Shown here piece by piece: positions 17,280-26,123 of a DNA stretch of 64,000 nt. Source of the stretch: Nocardioides jejuensis (GTDB lineage: Bacteria > Actinomycetota > Actinomycetes > Propionibacteriales > Nocardioidaceae); the NCBI RefSeq assembly GCF_004337475.1, contig NZ_SJZJ01000006.1, positions 62,001-126,000 of the forward strand, written 5' to 3'. Made by a program: the position numbers and the translations under genes. The notes beneath the pieces were generated by a model. It had not been told where the DNA came from. It did not search any database and saw nothing but the letters and a program-made list of their open reading frames with translations. Every line of letters starts with the position of its first letter. Positions within the stretch are counted from its first letter, which is position 1.

Positions 17280-18185
17280 ATGAAGTTCACGCGACTGGCC
17301 GCTGGCGGCGCCGCCCTGGTGCTCGGACTGGGCCTGGCTGCCTGCGGTGGTGACCCGACCGCTCCGTCCTCCAGCGGGGGAGACGCGATCGTGGTGGGAT
17401 CGGCCGGGTTCGGCGAGAGCGAGATCCTCGCCGAGATCTACGCCCAGGCACTCGAGGCGAAGGGCATCGATGCGACGACGAAGCTCGACATCGGCGCCCG
17501 GGAGGCGTACATCGGGGCGATCAAGGACGGCACGATCGACCTGTTCCCGGAGTACACCGGCAACCTGCTGACCTTCCTCGACAAGAACGCGACGGCGACG
17601 ACCTCGGAGGACGTCACCACGGCGCTGGCGGGCGCGTTGCCCTCGAGCCTCACGATCCTGACCCCTGCGGCGGCCGAGGACAAGGACTCGCTCAACGTGA
17701 CAGCGGCCTTCGCGGCCACGAACGCCGTCTCCTCGATCGGTGACCTGGCCAAGCTCAAGGACCTCAGCCTGGCGGCCAACCCGGAGTTCAAGATCCGCGC
17801 CTACGGACTCTCCGGTCTGGCGAAGGTCTATGGCGTCAAGAACATCGATTTCACCTCGATCTCCGACTACGGCGGCCCGGCCACGCTCAAGGCGCTGACC
17901 TCGGGGCGCGTCGATGTCGCCGACATCTACTCGACCACGGCCTCGATCACCCAGAACAAGCTGGTCACGCTCGAGGACCCCAAGCACCTGATCCCTGCGC
18001 AGAACGTCGTCCCGCTGATCCGCAAGGACGCGAAGACCGACAAGGTCGCCGAGGTGCTGGACGCGGTCTCGGCAAAGCTCACGACCGAGGGCCTGCTCGC
18101 GCTCAACACGACCTTCGCCGGCAAGGACAAGCCCTCTGCGGCTGATGTCGCGAAGGGCTGGCTGAAGGCCAACGGCCTGGCCTGA
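17280..18185 (+). CDS. OpuC-type substrate-binding lipoprotein
   Basis: A 301-residue lipoprotein with a signal peptide ending in lipobox LAAC (Cys22), then an OpuAC/ProX-type two-lobed binding domain. Motifs include VGSAGFGESEILAEIYAQALE and the segment DLFPEYTGNLL typical of quaternary-amine binders. It would capture the ligand (glycine betaine, choline, carnitine or a related compound) outside the membrane for the upstream permeases. RBS AGAGGAA precedes the ATG. Confidence 0.93.
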   Translation: MKFTRLAAGGAALVLGLGLAACGGDPTAPSSSGGDAIVVGSAGFGESEILAEIYAQALEAKGIDATTKLDIGAREAYIGAIKDGTIDLFPEYTGNLLTFLDKNATATTSEDVTTALAGALPSSLTILTPAAAEDKDSLNVTAAFAATNAVSSIGDLAKLKDLSLAANPEFKIRAYGLSGLAKVYGVKNIDFTSISDYGGPATLKALTSGRVDVADIYSTTASITQNKLVTLEDPKHLIPAQNVVPLIRKDAKTDKVAEVLDAVSAKLTTEGLLALNTTFAGKDKPSAADVAKGWLKANGLA

Positions 18186-18205
18186 CCCGGTATTGGTCCA
18201 CCGAC

Positions 18206-18247
18206 GTGGCCCCGTCCGGCCCCTCCACAGGGGCTGGCCGGGGCCAC
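18206..18247 (+). terminator. Terminator of the Opu importer operon
   Basis: GTGGCCCCG (18206-18214) pairs with 18239-18247, and an inner GCCCCT/AGGGGC pair closes on a CCAC loop. The structure is a strong GC hairpin without a T tract. Confidence 0.7.
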
Positions 18248-18320
18248 TGTCGTCTCCGCTCCCCGGGCGAAGCTCGGGGGAGTTCCCGGGCAGTCGGTCC
18301 GGGGCGATGGTGAGGAGTGG

Positions 18321-18872
18321 ATGGACATGAACGAGACCGAGGTGACGGTGCAGGGCTTCGTCGGCACGCAGCCGGAGCTGCGGCACGTGGCTGGCACGGT
18401 GGTGGCGGGCTTCCGGGTCGGGTCGACCCCGCGGTTCTTCAGCAACAGCAACAACGCGTGGGGTGACCGCGAGACCAACTGGTTCACTGTCAACGCGTGG
18501 CGCACGCTCGGGGAGCACTGCGTGGCGTCGCTGCACGTCGGCGAGCCGGTCATCGTGCGGGGCCGCCTCCGCACGCAGACCTGGACGCCGGAGGACGGCG
18601 TCGCCCGCACGACGTACTCGATCGACGCCGTCGCCGTGGGCCACGACCTGGGTCGGGGCACGTCGGCGTTCCTGCCCCGGAGTGCGCCGCGCCCCGTCGA
18701 GGAGACCTCCGAGCTCGCCGAGCACAACGACGCGTGGTCGGTCGGCCTCCCGCAGGTCTCCAGCCTCGGCCGTTTCGACGTGCCGCCGGTCGATGTCTCG
18801 GGTCTCGAGGAGGCGCCGCCGGCCGAGCCGTCCGCGGAGACGTCGGTGGAGTCCGAGATGGCACCGTTCTGA
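18321..18872 (+). CDS. ssb: Single-stranded DNA-binding protein paralogue
   Basis: A 183-residue protein with an N-terminal OB-fold of the SSB type (about 1-112; VTVQGFVGTQPELR, WFTVNAWRTLGEH, VIVRGRLRTQTW). A long acidic, Pro/Ser/Glu-rich disordered tail follows. The extreme C-terminus is SEMAPF: the Pro-Phe end of SSB is kept, but the acidic DDD run is weakened. This is probably a secondary SSB, used in repair, recombination or competence, rather than the replicative one. ATG 18321 has GGAG at a good distance. Confidence 0.85.
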   Translation: MDMNETEVTVQGFVGTQPELRHVAGTVVAGFRVGSTPRFFSNSNNAWGDRETNWFTVNAWRTLGEHCVASLHVGEPVIVRGRLRTQTWTPEDGVARTTYSIDAVAVGHDLGRGTSAFLPRSAPRPVEETSELAEHNDAWSVGLPQVSSLGRFDVPPVDVSGLEEAPPAEPSAETSVESEMAPF

Positions 18873-18943
18873 GCGAGGCAGGCTGCAGGCCCCGGTGCGG
18901 TCCGAGCCGCGGGGGCGTGGCAGGAGAGGGTGGCTCAGCCGCG

Positions 18944-18949
18944 TAGGCT
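18944..18949 (+). promoter_or_regulatory. -10 box of ettA (leaderless)
   Basis: TAGGCT ends 8 nt before ATG 18958. Confidence 0.6.
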
Positions 18950-18957
18950 TCCGTCCC

Positions 18958-20640
<1,683 letters not shown>

Positions 20641-20651
20641 TCCACACGTTG

Positions 20652-20685
20652 AAACCCGGGTTTTGGTCCGCCGAAACCCGGGTTT
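20652..20685. repeat. AAACCCGGGTTT array, 2 units (22-bp period)
   Basis: Two perfect AAACCCGGGTTT palindromes start at 20652 and 20674. Together with the flanks of the 10-bp linker they fold into a 15-bp hairpin with a TCCG loop, followed by TT, so the array probably terminates ettA. Confidence 0.9.
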
Positions 20686-20713
20686 TTGCGTCCGTTCCGG
20701 GATACTTGCCTCC

Positions 20714-21121
20714 ATGGCCAGCGATCTCGTTCTCAACCGCCTTGCCCCGCCGGGAGACCAGTTCACGCTGGTGACGCTCCGGACCCTCGACGAGGAGCCG
20801 GATCTCGCGGCACTCACGGGTTGGTACAGGAGCCACCTGCACCAGGTGGTCGTCGTCAACCTCCTGGAAGGCACGCCGGACTTCGCGTTCACGGCCGCGC
20901 CGCCTACCGGCGACGAGATGGACGCCCTCATCGCGCGCCTGGCCTCGACGGAGCACGGCATCGACCTCGTCGGGCACGCGCCGACGTCCGAGCACAGCAG
21001 CGAGGCCCCCTTCGGTGCCGGCTCGTGGATCACGGCGCGCGGCTACGACCTCGGTGACGGTCGCTGGCTCAGCGCGCTGTTCGGCACGCTCACTTGGCCC
21101 GCGGTCATCGGCGACTCCTGA
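20714..21121 (+). CDS. Hypothetical protein
   Basis: A 135-residue soluble protein, not recognised. It is a mixed alpha/beta sequence with no signal peptide or membrane helix. ATG 20714 lies 7 nt after GATACT, an arrangement like other leaderless starts here; an upstream in-frame start would run through the repeat array and is rejected. The gene is flanked on both sides by AAACCCGGGTTT arrays. Confidence 0.6.
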   Translation: MASDLVLNRLAPPGDQFTLVTLRTLDEEPDLAALTGWYRSHLHQVVVVNLLEGTPDFAFTAAPPTGDEMDALIARLASTEHGIDLVGHAPTSEHSSEAPFGAGSWITARGYDLGDGRWLSALFGTLTWPAVIGDS

Positions 21122-21132
21122 CTCACCCCGCG

Positions 21133-21188
21133 AAACCCGGGTTTTGGCGCGCCGAAACCCGGGTTTTGTCGTCTTGATTCCCGGGTTT
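21133..21188. repeat. AAACCCGGGTTT array, 3 units (22-bp period)
   Basis: Units start at 21133, 21155 and 21177, exactly 22 bp apart; the first two are perfect and the third begins ATT. The first pair folds into a 15-bp hairpin with a CGCG loop followed by TTTT, a likely terminator for the 20714 gene. Confidence 0.9.
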
Positions 21189-21267
21189 TGCCGGGCTCCG
21201 GCTGACTTTCCACAGGCGAGCGGCAGGACCGGTGCGGATCGGGCCGCGAGAGCGCAGGGTCTGCTGC

Positions 21268-22191
21268 ATGGTTCTCACGACGCCCCTCCCGGACTCGCCC
21301 TTCGCCGTCGCGCGCTGCGCCGACCATGGCCTCGCCCGCCGGGACGTGCGCCGACTGGTGGCCGACGGCGCTCTCCGCAGGCTAGTTACCGGTGTGTACG
21401 CCGCAGCCGACCTCGAGGTCACGCCCACCGCCAGGGTTGCTGCGCTGAGCCTCGTGGTGCCACGGGGTCACGTGCTGGTCGACCGGACCGCCGCGTGGCT
21501 CCATGGTGTCGACGCCTTCACGGTCGAGGAACTGGCTGCTCCGCCTCCGATCGAGATGTGTGCACTGCGCGGGCGGCATCCGACCGAGCGCCGGGATGCC
21601 GACGGCGGCACCCGCGACCTCCGGCCGGAGGACGTGATGCGCCTGGGCGGGCTCGAGGTGACGACGCCGCTCCGCACAGCTCTTGATCTGGGATGCCGCT
21701 TGCGTCGCCGGGAGGCGTTCGCCGCGCTCAACGGCCTCGCGGCCGCGCACGACCTGGACGCTTCCGCGTGTGCGGCGGCGACGCGTGTGCGGTTCGCGCG
21801 ACGCCGCGGCGTACGTCAACTGCGCGAGCTCGTCGCCGTCATGGACCCACGCTGTGAGTCCCCGCGTGAGAGCTGGACGCTGCTGGCGATCCTCGACGCG
21901 GGGCTGCCAGCGCCTGAGCAGCAGCATTGGGTCGCGATCGATGGCATCCCGACGTACCGCCTCGATCATGCGTACCCGACGCGTCGCGTCGCGGTTGAGT
22001 ACGACGGTGCATGGCACGACTGCACTGCCGAGCAGCGGGCAGCAGACGAACGCCGACGGGCGTGGCTGCGCGACCAGGGCTGGACGGTGATCGTCGTGAA
22101 GAAGGGTGACTTCACGGGCGCGCGCCTCGACGCGTGGCTCGCTGCCCTGCGCGACGCGCTGCAGCCCGGCTACTCCGCGCGCCGCTGGTGA
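21268..22191 (+). CDS. AbiEi-like N-terminal domain fused to DUF559 endonuclease-like domain
   Basis: A 307-residue protein. The N-terminus (about 15-50, HGLARRDVRRLVADGALRR then VTGVY) is the winged-helix found in AbiEi antitoxins and related transcriptional regulators. The C-terminus (about 225-300) is a Vsr/DUF559-type PD-(D/E)XK nuclease fold, with RVAVEYDGAWHD and GWTVIVVKKGDF as core strands. Such fusions are common in actinobacteria and are usually not next to an AbiEii toxin; none is present here. Function is unproven: DNA binding and cleavage or regulation are possible. It lies between two AAACCCGGGTTT arrays. Confidence 0.75.
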   Translation: MVLTTPLPDSPFAVARCADHGLARRDVRRLVADGALRRLVTGVYAAADLEVTPTARVAALSLVVPRGHVLVDRTAAWLHGVDAFTVEELAAPPPIEMCALRGRHPTERRDADGGTRDLRPEDVMRLGGLEVTTPLRTALDLGCRLRRREAFAALNGLAAAHDLDASACAAATRVRFARRRGVRQLRELVAVMDPRCESPRESWTLLAILDAGLPAPEQQHWVAIDGIPTYRLDHAYPTRRVAVEYDGAWHDCTAEQRAADERRRAWLRDQGWTVIVVKKGDFTGARLDAWLAALRDALQPGYSARRW

Positions 22192-22222
22192 CGTTCGTCA
22201 AAAGACGCGATTCAAGACGTCA

Positions 22223-22256
22223 AAACCCGGGTTTCGGCGGACCAATACCCGGGTTT
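22223..22256. repeat. AAACCCGGGTTT array, 2 units (22-bp period)
   Basis: Units start at 22223 (perfect) and 22245 (ATACCCGGGTTT), between the convergent 21268 and MarR genes. The pair can form a hairpin in either direction and may serve as a two-way terminator. Confidence 0.88.
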
Positions 22257-22270
22257 CGACGGTGAAGGGA

Positions 22271-22750
22271 TCAGCGGATCCGGTTGGCCTCGGGCGACAC
22301 CTCGTTGAGCTCGTCCGCGACGGTGCCCATGACCCGGCCGAAGGCGAGCATGTCGTCGGGGGAGATCAGGTCGAACAGGTGCCGGCGTACGGCGGCGACG
22401 TGGTCGGGTGCGGCGTCGACCAGACGCTGGGCACCGGCGTCGGTCAGGCGCGCGACCACGCCGCGACCGTCCTCGGCGCTGTCGGCGCGGGTGACGAGGC
22501 CCTTGGCCTCCATGCGCTTGATCGTGTGCGTCACCCGGCTCCGGCTGTGGAGCAGTCCGTCGGCGAGCTGCGCCATGCGCAGCTCACCGTCAGGTGCTTC
22601 CGACAGCCGGACCAGGATGGCGTACTCGCTGCCCGAGATGTCGTGACGCTTGGCTGCATCGTCGATCGCCGAGCTGAGCAGCGTGCTGGCGACCAGGAAC
22701 GATCGCCAGGCACGCTGCTCGTCGTCGTCGAGCCACCGAGACTCAGCCAT
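22271..22750 (-). CDS. MarR-family transcriptional regulator
   Basis: A 159-residue winged-helix protein with the MarR core at about 40-110 (SGSEYAILVRLSEA, then MAQLADGLLHSRSRVTHTIKRM and the wing DGRGVVARLTDAG). MarR proteins act as dimers that release DNA upon ligand or oxidant binding. The gene starts 15 bp downstream of the thiolase gene on the same strand, so it is probably co-transcribed with it and may control fatty-acid or aromatic-acid use. Confidence 0.9.
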   Translation of the reverse strand: MAESRWLDDDEQRAWRSFLVASTLLSSAIDDAAKRHDISGSEYAILVRLSEAPDGELRMAQLADGLLHSRSRVTHTIKRMEAKGLVTRADSAEDGRGVVARLTDAGAQRLVDAAPDHVAAVRRHLFDLISPDDMLAFGRVMGTVADELNEVSPEANRIR

Positions 22751-22765
22751 GTCGGGTGCCTCTGG

Positions 22766-23977
22766 TCAGAGACGCTCGAGGATCATGGCCATGCCCTGGC
22801 CGCCACCGACGCACATGGTGATGACGCCGGTGGACTTGTCGTGCCAGTCCAGCGAGTTGAGCAGGGTGTTCTGCAGGCGGGCACCGGTCATGCCGAACGG
22901 GTGGCCGACGGCGATGGCGCCACCGTTGACGTTCAGGCGGTCGATGTCGATGCCGAGGTCCTGGTACGACGGGACGACCTGCGCCGCGAACGCCTCGTTG
23001 ATCTCCCACAGGTCGATGTCGTTGACGCTCATGCCGGCGATGCGGAGCGCGTTGCGCGACGCCTCGACCGGACCGAGGCCCATGATCTCGGGGGAGAGGC
23101 CGGAGACGCCCGTGGAGACCACGCGCGCGAGCGGCTTCAGGCCGAGCTCGGCGGCCTTGGTGTCGGACATGATCACGACGGCGGCGGCGCCGTCGTTGAG
23201 CGGGCACGAGTTGCCGGCGGTGTTGACGCCGTTCTCGCGGAAGACCGGCTTCAGGGAGGCCATACCCTCGTACGTCGCGCCGGCGCGCGGGCCGTCGTCG
23301 GTGGAGACGACGGTGCCGTCGGGGAGCGTGATCGGGGTGATCTCGCGGGCCCAGAAGCCGGCGGCGATCTGCTTCTCGGCGAGGTTCTGCGAGCGGGTCG
23401 CGAACTCGTCGAGCTCCTGGCGCTTCAGGCCGCGCAGCGTGGCGACGTTCTCGGCGGTCTGGCCCATCGAGATGTAGGCGTCCGGGATCAGGCCGTCCTC
23501 ACGCGGGTCGTGCCACGGCGCGTTGGAGATCGACTGGGCGACGGTGCGCTCGATGGCGTCGTTGAAGAGCGGGTTGCGCGCGTCCTCGGTGTCGGTCATG
23601 CCCGATCCGAAGCGGGAGACGGCCTCGACGCCGGCGGAGACGATGATGTCGGCCTCGCCGGCCTTGATCGCGTGGAGCGCCATACGCGTGGTCTGCACGG
23701 ACGATGCGCAGTAGCGGGTGATCGTGGTGCCCGGGACCGTGTCGAGGCCGAGGATCGTGTTGACGACCTTCGCCATGTTCCAGCCGGCCTCGCCGCCCGG
23801 GAGGCCACAGCCGAGGTGCAGGTCGTCGATCAGGGTCGGGTCGAACGACGGGATCTTGTCGAGCGCGGCCTTGATCGCGAACGCGGCCAGGTCGTCGGGC
23901 CGCATGTCCTTCAGGGAGCCCTTGAAGGCCCGACCGATCGGCGTACGGGCGGTGGAAACGATGACTGCCTCGGGCAT
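22766..23977 (-). CDS. Acetyl-CoA C-acyltransferase (thiolase)
   Basis: A 403-residue thiolase. The nucleophile is Cys90 in RYCASSVQT. The C-terminal half has the catalytic His359 in GHPFGMTGARL and Cys389 in MCVGGGQGM. The enzyme catalyses thiolytic cleavage or Claisen condensation of acyl-CoA, in beta-oxidation or polyhydroxyalkanoate-type synthesis. It has its own promoter region with an AGGAG ribosome binding site and is followed by a MarR regulator. Confidence 0.93.
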   Translation of the reverse strand: MPEAVIVSTARTPIGRAFKGSLKDMRPDDLAAFAIKAALDKIPSFDPTLIDDLHLGCGLPGGEAGWNMAKVVNTILGLDTVPGTTITRYCASSVQTTRMALHAIKAGEADIIVSAGVEAVSRFGSGMTDTEDARNPLFNDAIERTVAQSISNAPWHDPREDGLIPDAYISMGQTAENVATLRGLKRQELDEFATRSQNLAEKQIAAGFWAREITPITLPDGTVVSTDDGPRAGATYEGMASLKPVFRENGVNTAGNSCPLNDGAAAVVIMSDTKAAELGLKPLARVVSTGVSGLSPEIMGLGPVEASRNALRIAGMSVNDIDLWEINEAFAAQVVPSYQDLGIDIDRLNVNGGAIAVGHPFGMTGARLQNTLLNSLDWHDKSTGVITMCVGGGQGMAMILERL

Positions 23978-24065
23978 GAGGGCTCCTTCGAAGACGTAGG
24001 GGAGGGACCCCGTCGAACGGGGCCGCCGTTCAGCCTATCCGCCCGCGTCTGGCAGCATCACCGGC

Positions 24066-24929
24066 GTGCGACACACCTATGAGTGCCAGCTGCGCTGGGC
24101 GGACATGGACCTGCTCGGCCACGTCAACAACGTGACCTACCTGGACTACCTCCAGGAAGCCCGCATCGAGATGCTCCTGGCGCACGCGCCGGGCGACCGC
24201 CTCCTCGCGCTCGCCGAGGGTGCGCAGGTGCTCCATCATTCGGTGCAGTACGCCGCCCCGCTCACGTTCCGGCTCAAGCCGGTCAAGATCGACTCCTGGG
24301 TCGTCGCGGCCGACGCCGACTCGTTCACCCTCGGCCACGAGGTGTACGACGACCACACCGGCGAGCGGGTCGTCTACCTGCGTGCGCGCAGCACCCTTGC
24401 GCCGTACGCCTTCGACGAGGACCGCCGTCGTGCCCTGACCGCGTCGGAGCTCGAGGTGCTCTCCCGCTTCGAGGGCGGCGACCCGATCGGCGAGCCCGCA
24501 GCCTTCACCGAGCCGCGCGTCGTCGAGGCCGGCGACTACCGACTGCGGGTGCGGTTCTCCGACCTCGATGCGTTCGGTGTCATCGACGAGGTGCAGCACT
24601 TCGAGTTCTTCCAGGAGGCGCGGATCGCCTACATCGGACGCATGCAGGGCTCGACGGCGGTCGACTTCCGCAAGACCCCGATGGTGATCGCGCAGATGGA
24701 CGTCGCCTACGAGGAGCCGATGCGCTTCAGCACGACGCCGTACGACGTCCGGTCGTGGGTGTCGAAGGTTGGCGGGTCGAGCTTCGTGATCGAGAGCGAG
24801 CTGCGTGACGTCGCAGGCACGACGTTCTCGCGGGCTCGGGTGGTGCTGGTGACGTTCGACGCGGTGACACAGAAGGCCGCGCCGGCTCCCGAGGAGCTGC
24901 GGCAGCTGCTGATCGCGCAGCTGCCGTAA
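24066..24929 (+). CDS. Double-hotdog acyl-CoA thioesterase family protein
   Basis: A 287-residue protein with two 4HBT hotdog domains in tandem. The first (about 1-125) has the motif RWADMDLLGHVNN, with Asp15 as the expected catalytic or CoA-site residue. The second (about 155-275) has the related but diverged VRFSDLDAFGVIDEVQ. The family hydrolyses short or medium acyl-CoA thioesters. GTG 24066 is the start. The gene is divergent from the thiolase gene. Confidence 0.85.
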   Translation: MRHTYECQLRWADMDLLGHVNNVTYLDYLQEARIEMLLAHAPGDRLLALAEGAQVLHHSVQYAAPLTFRLKPVKIDSWVVAADADSFTLGHEVYDDHTGERVVYLRARSTLAPYAFDEDRRRALTASELEVLSRFEGGDPIGEPAAFTEPRVVEAGDYRLRVRFSDLDAFGVIDEVQHFEFFQEARIAYIGRMQGSTAVDFRKTPMVIAQMDVAYEEPMRFSTTPYDVRSWVSKVGGSSFVIESELRDVAGTTFSRARVVLVTFDAVTQKAAPAPEELRQLLIAQLP

Positions 24930-24975
24930 GTTGCGGCCGGCGCCGGACAGCCGCCCGTCTCCGGCTGGCCTGTGC

Positions 24976-25058
24976 GTGCTTCTGCGGCAGCGATGCCACA
25001 GAAGCACCGCCTTCGCGGCATGCGGGGTGCTTCGGTGGCAGGAATGCCACGGAAACAC
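24976..25058. repeat. Two related long hairpins between convergent genes
   Basis: GTGCTTCTGCGGCA (24976-24989) pairs with 24994-25007 across a 4-nt loop with one mismatch. A diverged second copy (25027-25040 with 25045-25058) has two mismatches. A partial half-copy lies between them at 25008-25020. The element fills the gap between the thioesterase and truncated haemoglobin genes and probably terminates both. Confidence 0.8.
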
Positions 25059-25074
25059 TCCGCTGATCGAGGCC

Positions 25075-25458
25075 TCAGACCTCGGTGTTGATCATGAACT
25101 GGGCCGCGTGCTGCACGTAGTCCCAGAACTGCGCGTCCTGCTCCGGCGTCAGTGCGACATCGTCCAGCGCTGCGCGGAAGTGACGGAGCCAGTGATCGGC
25201 TGCGTTCTGGTCCACGACGAACGGCGCGTGGCGCATCCGCAGGCGCGGGTGGCCGCGGAGCTCGCTGTAGGTGCCCGGACCGCCCCAGTACTGCGACAGG
25301 AAGAGCGTGAAGCGCTCGCGCGCCGGCCCGAGATCCTCCTCCGGGTACATCGGGCGCAGGATCGGGTCCTCGGCGACACCCTCGTAGAAGCGGTCGACGA
25401 TGCGTCGCATCGTGTCGATCCCGCCGATCTCGTCGTAGAAGGTGCTCACGCGGACCAT
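25075..25458 (-). CDS. glbO: Group II truncated haemoglobin (GlbO type)
   Basis: A 127-residue globin closely matching the mycobacterial trHbO pattern: Tyr25 (B10) in RFYEGVAED, Tyr38 (CD1) in RPMYPEEDL, proximal His77 in GHPRLRMRHAPF and Trp90 (G8) in HWLRHF. These proteins bind oxygen, nitric oxide or peroxide and protect respiration. ATG 25458 is chosen; GTG 25449 is an alternative. The gene is divergent from osmC. Confidence 0.95.
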   Translation of the reverse strand: MVRVSTFYDEIGGIDTMRRIVDRFYEGVAEDPILRPMYPEEDLGPARERFTLFLSQYWGGPGTYSELRGHPRLRMRHAPFVVDQNAADHWLRHFRAALDDVALTPEQDAQFWDYVQHAAQFMINTEV

Positions 25459-25540
25459 TCTGCCGTGCGCGCGGCGACGGGCTCACCCCGGCCGTGGAAG
25501 GATCGACGTACCGACCCCCGATCCACCTGAGGAGATCCCC

Positions 25541-25972
25541 ATGGCCACCACCCGCACCGCCTCCACCCACTGGGAGGGCGGCCTGCTCGACGGGTCCGGC
25601 TCCACGACGTTCCAGTCCTCCGGCATCGGCACCTTCGGTGTCTCGTGGCCCGCGCGCTCTGAGGAGCCCAACGGCCTGACCAGCCCCGAGGAGCTCATCG
25701 CGGCGGCCCACACGGCGTGCTTCTCGATGGCGTTCTCCAACGGCCTGGCCAAGAACGGCACCCCGCCGACCGCGCTCGACACCTCCGCCGAGGTCGACTT
25801 CGTCCCCGGCACCGGCATCACCGAGATCCGCCTGACCACCGTAGGCACCGTCCCCGGCCTGGACGAGGCGACGTTCGTCGAGCTCGCTGAGGCCGCCAAG
25901 GCCGGTTGCCCGGTCTCGCAGGCACTCGCCTCGGTCCCCAGCATCACGCTGAAGGCCTCGCTCTCCGCCTGA
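25541..25972 (+). CDS. osmC: OsmC-family peroxiredoxin
   Basis: A 143-residue OsmC/Ohr fold protein with the two conserved Cys: Cys60 in AAHTACFSMAFSN and Cys123 in AKAGCPVSQAL. It reduces organic hydroperoxides, with dihydrolipoyl-type thiols as donors in studied members. ATG 25541 follows GAGGAG. It lies next to the divergent truncated haemoglobin gene, which suggests a shared stress role. Confidence 0.93.
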   Translation: MATTRTASTHWEGGLLDGSGSTTFQSSGIGTFGVSWPARSEEPNGLTSPEELIAAAHTACFSMAFSNGLAKNGTPPTALDTSAEVDFVPGTGITEIRLTTVGTVPGLDEATFVELAEAAKAGCPVSQALASVPSITLKASLSA

Positions 25973-25991
25973 CCTGCGCCTGACCTGCGCT

Positions 25992-26112
25992 GAGACGGGG
26001 CTTGTGCCGTGCTGAGACGGGGCTTGTGCCGGGGTTGTCCACAGGACGCCCGGCACGGGCCCCGTCTGGCGGTGGCACAGGCCCCGTCTCGCGGCCGCAC
26101 GGGCCCCGTCTC
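25992..26112. repeat. GAGACGGGGCYYGTGCC array, 2 forward + 3 inverted units (22-bp period)
   Basis: Forward units GAGACGGGGCTTGTGCC start at 25992 and 26014. Inverted units (GGCACGGGCCCCGTCT and variants) start at 26052, 26074 and 26096. Every step inside each set is exactly 22 bp. The gap between the sets contains TGTCCACAGGAC. Just upstream, CTGACCTGCGC is repeated at an 11-bp step (25969 and 25980). The array separates the convergent osmC and APC permease genes and can form several alternative hairpins. Confidence 0.9.
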
Positions 26113-26123
26113 GGTGAGGGAGC

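Noticed and set aside
20652..22256. Palindrome arrays considered as mini-CRISPR arrays
   Set aside because: The spacers are only 10 bp, units are 12 bp and palindromic, arrays have 2-5 units and there are no cas genes nearby.
22106..24082. Plus-strand open frame of about 650 codons across the MarR and thiolase genes
   Set aside because: Antisense to both genes and passes through a palindrome array; no domain is seen.
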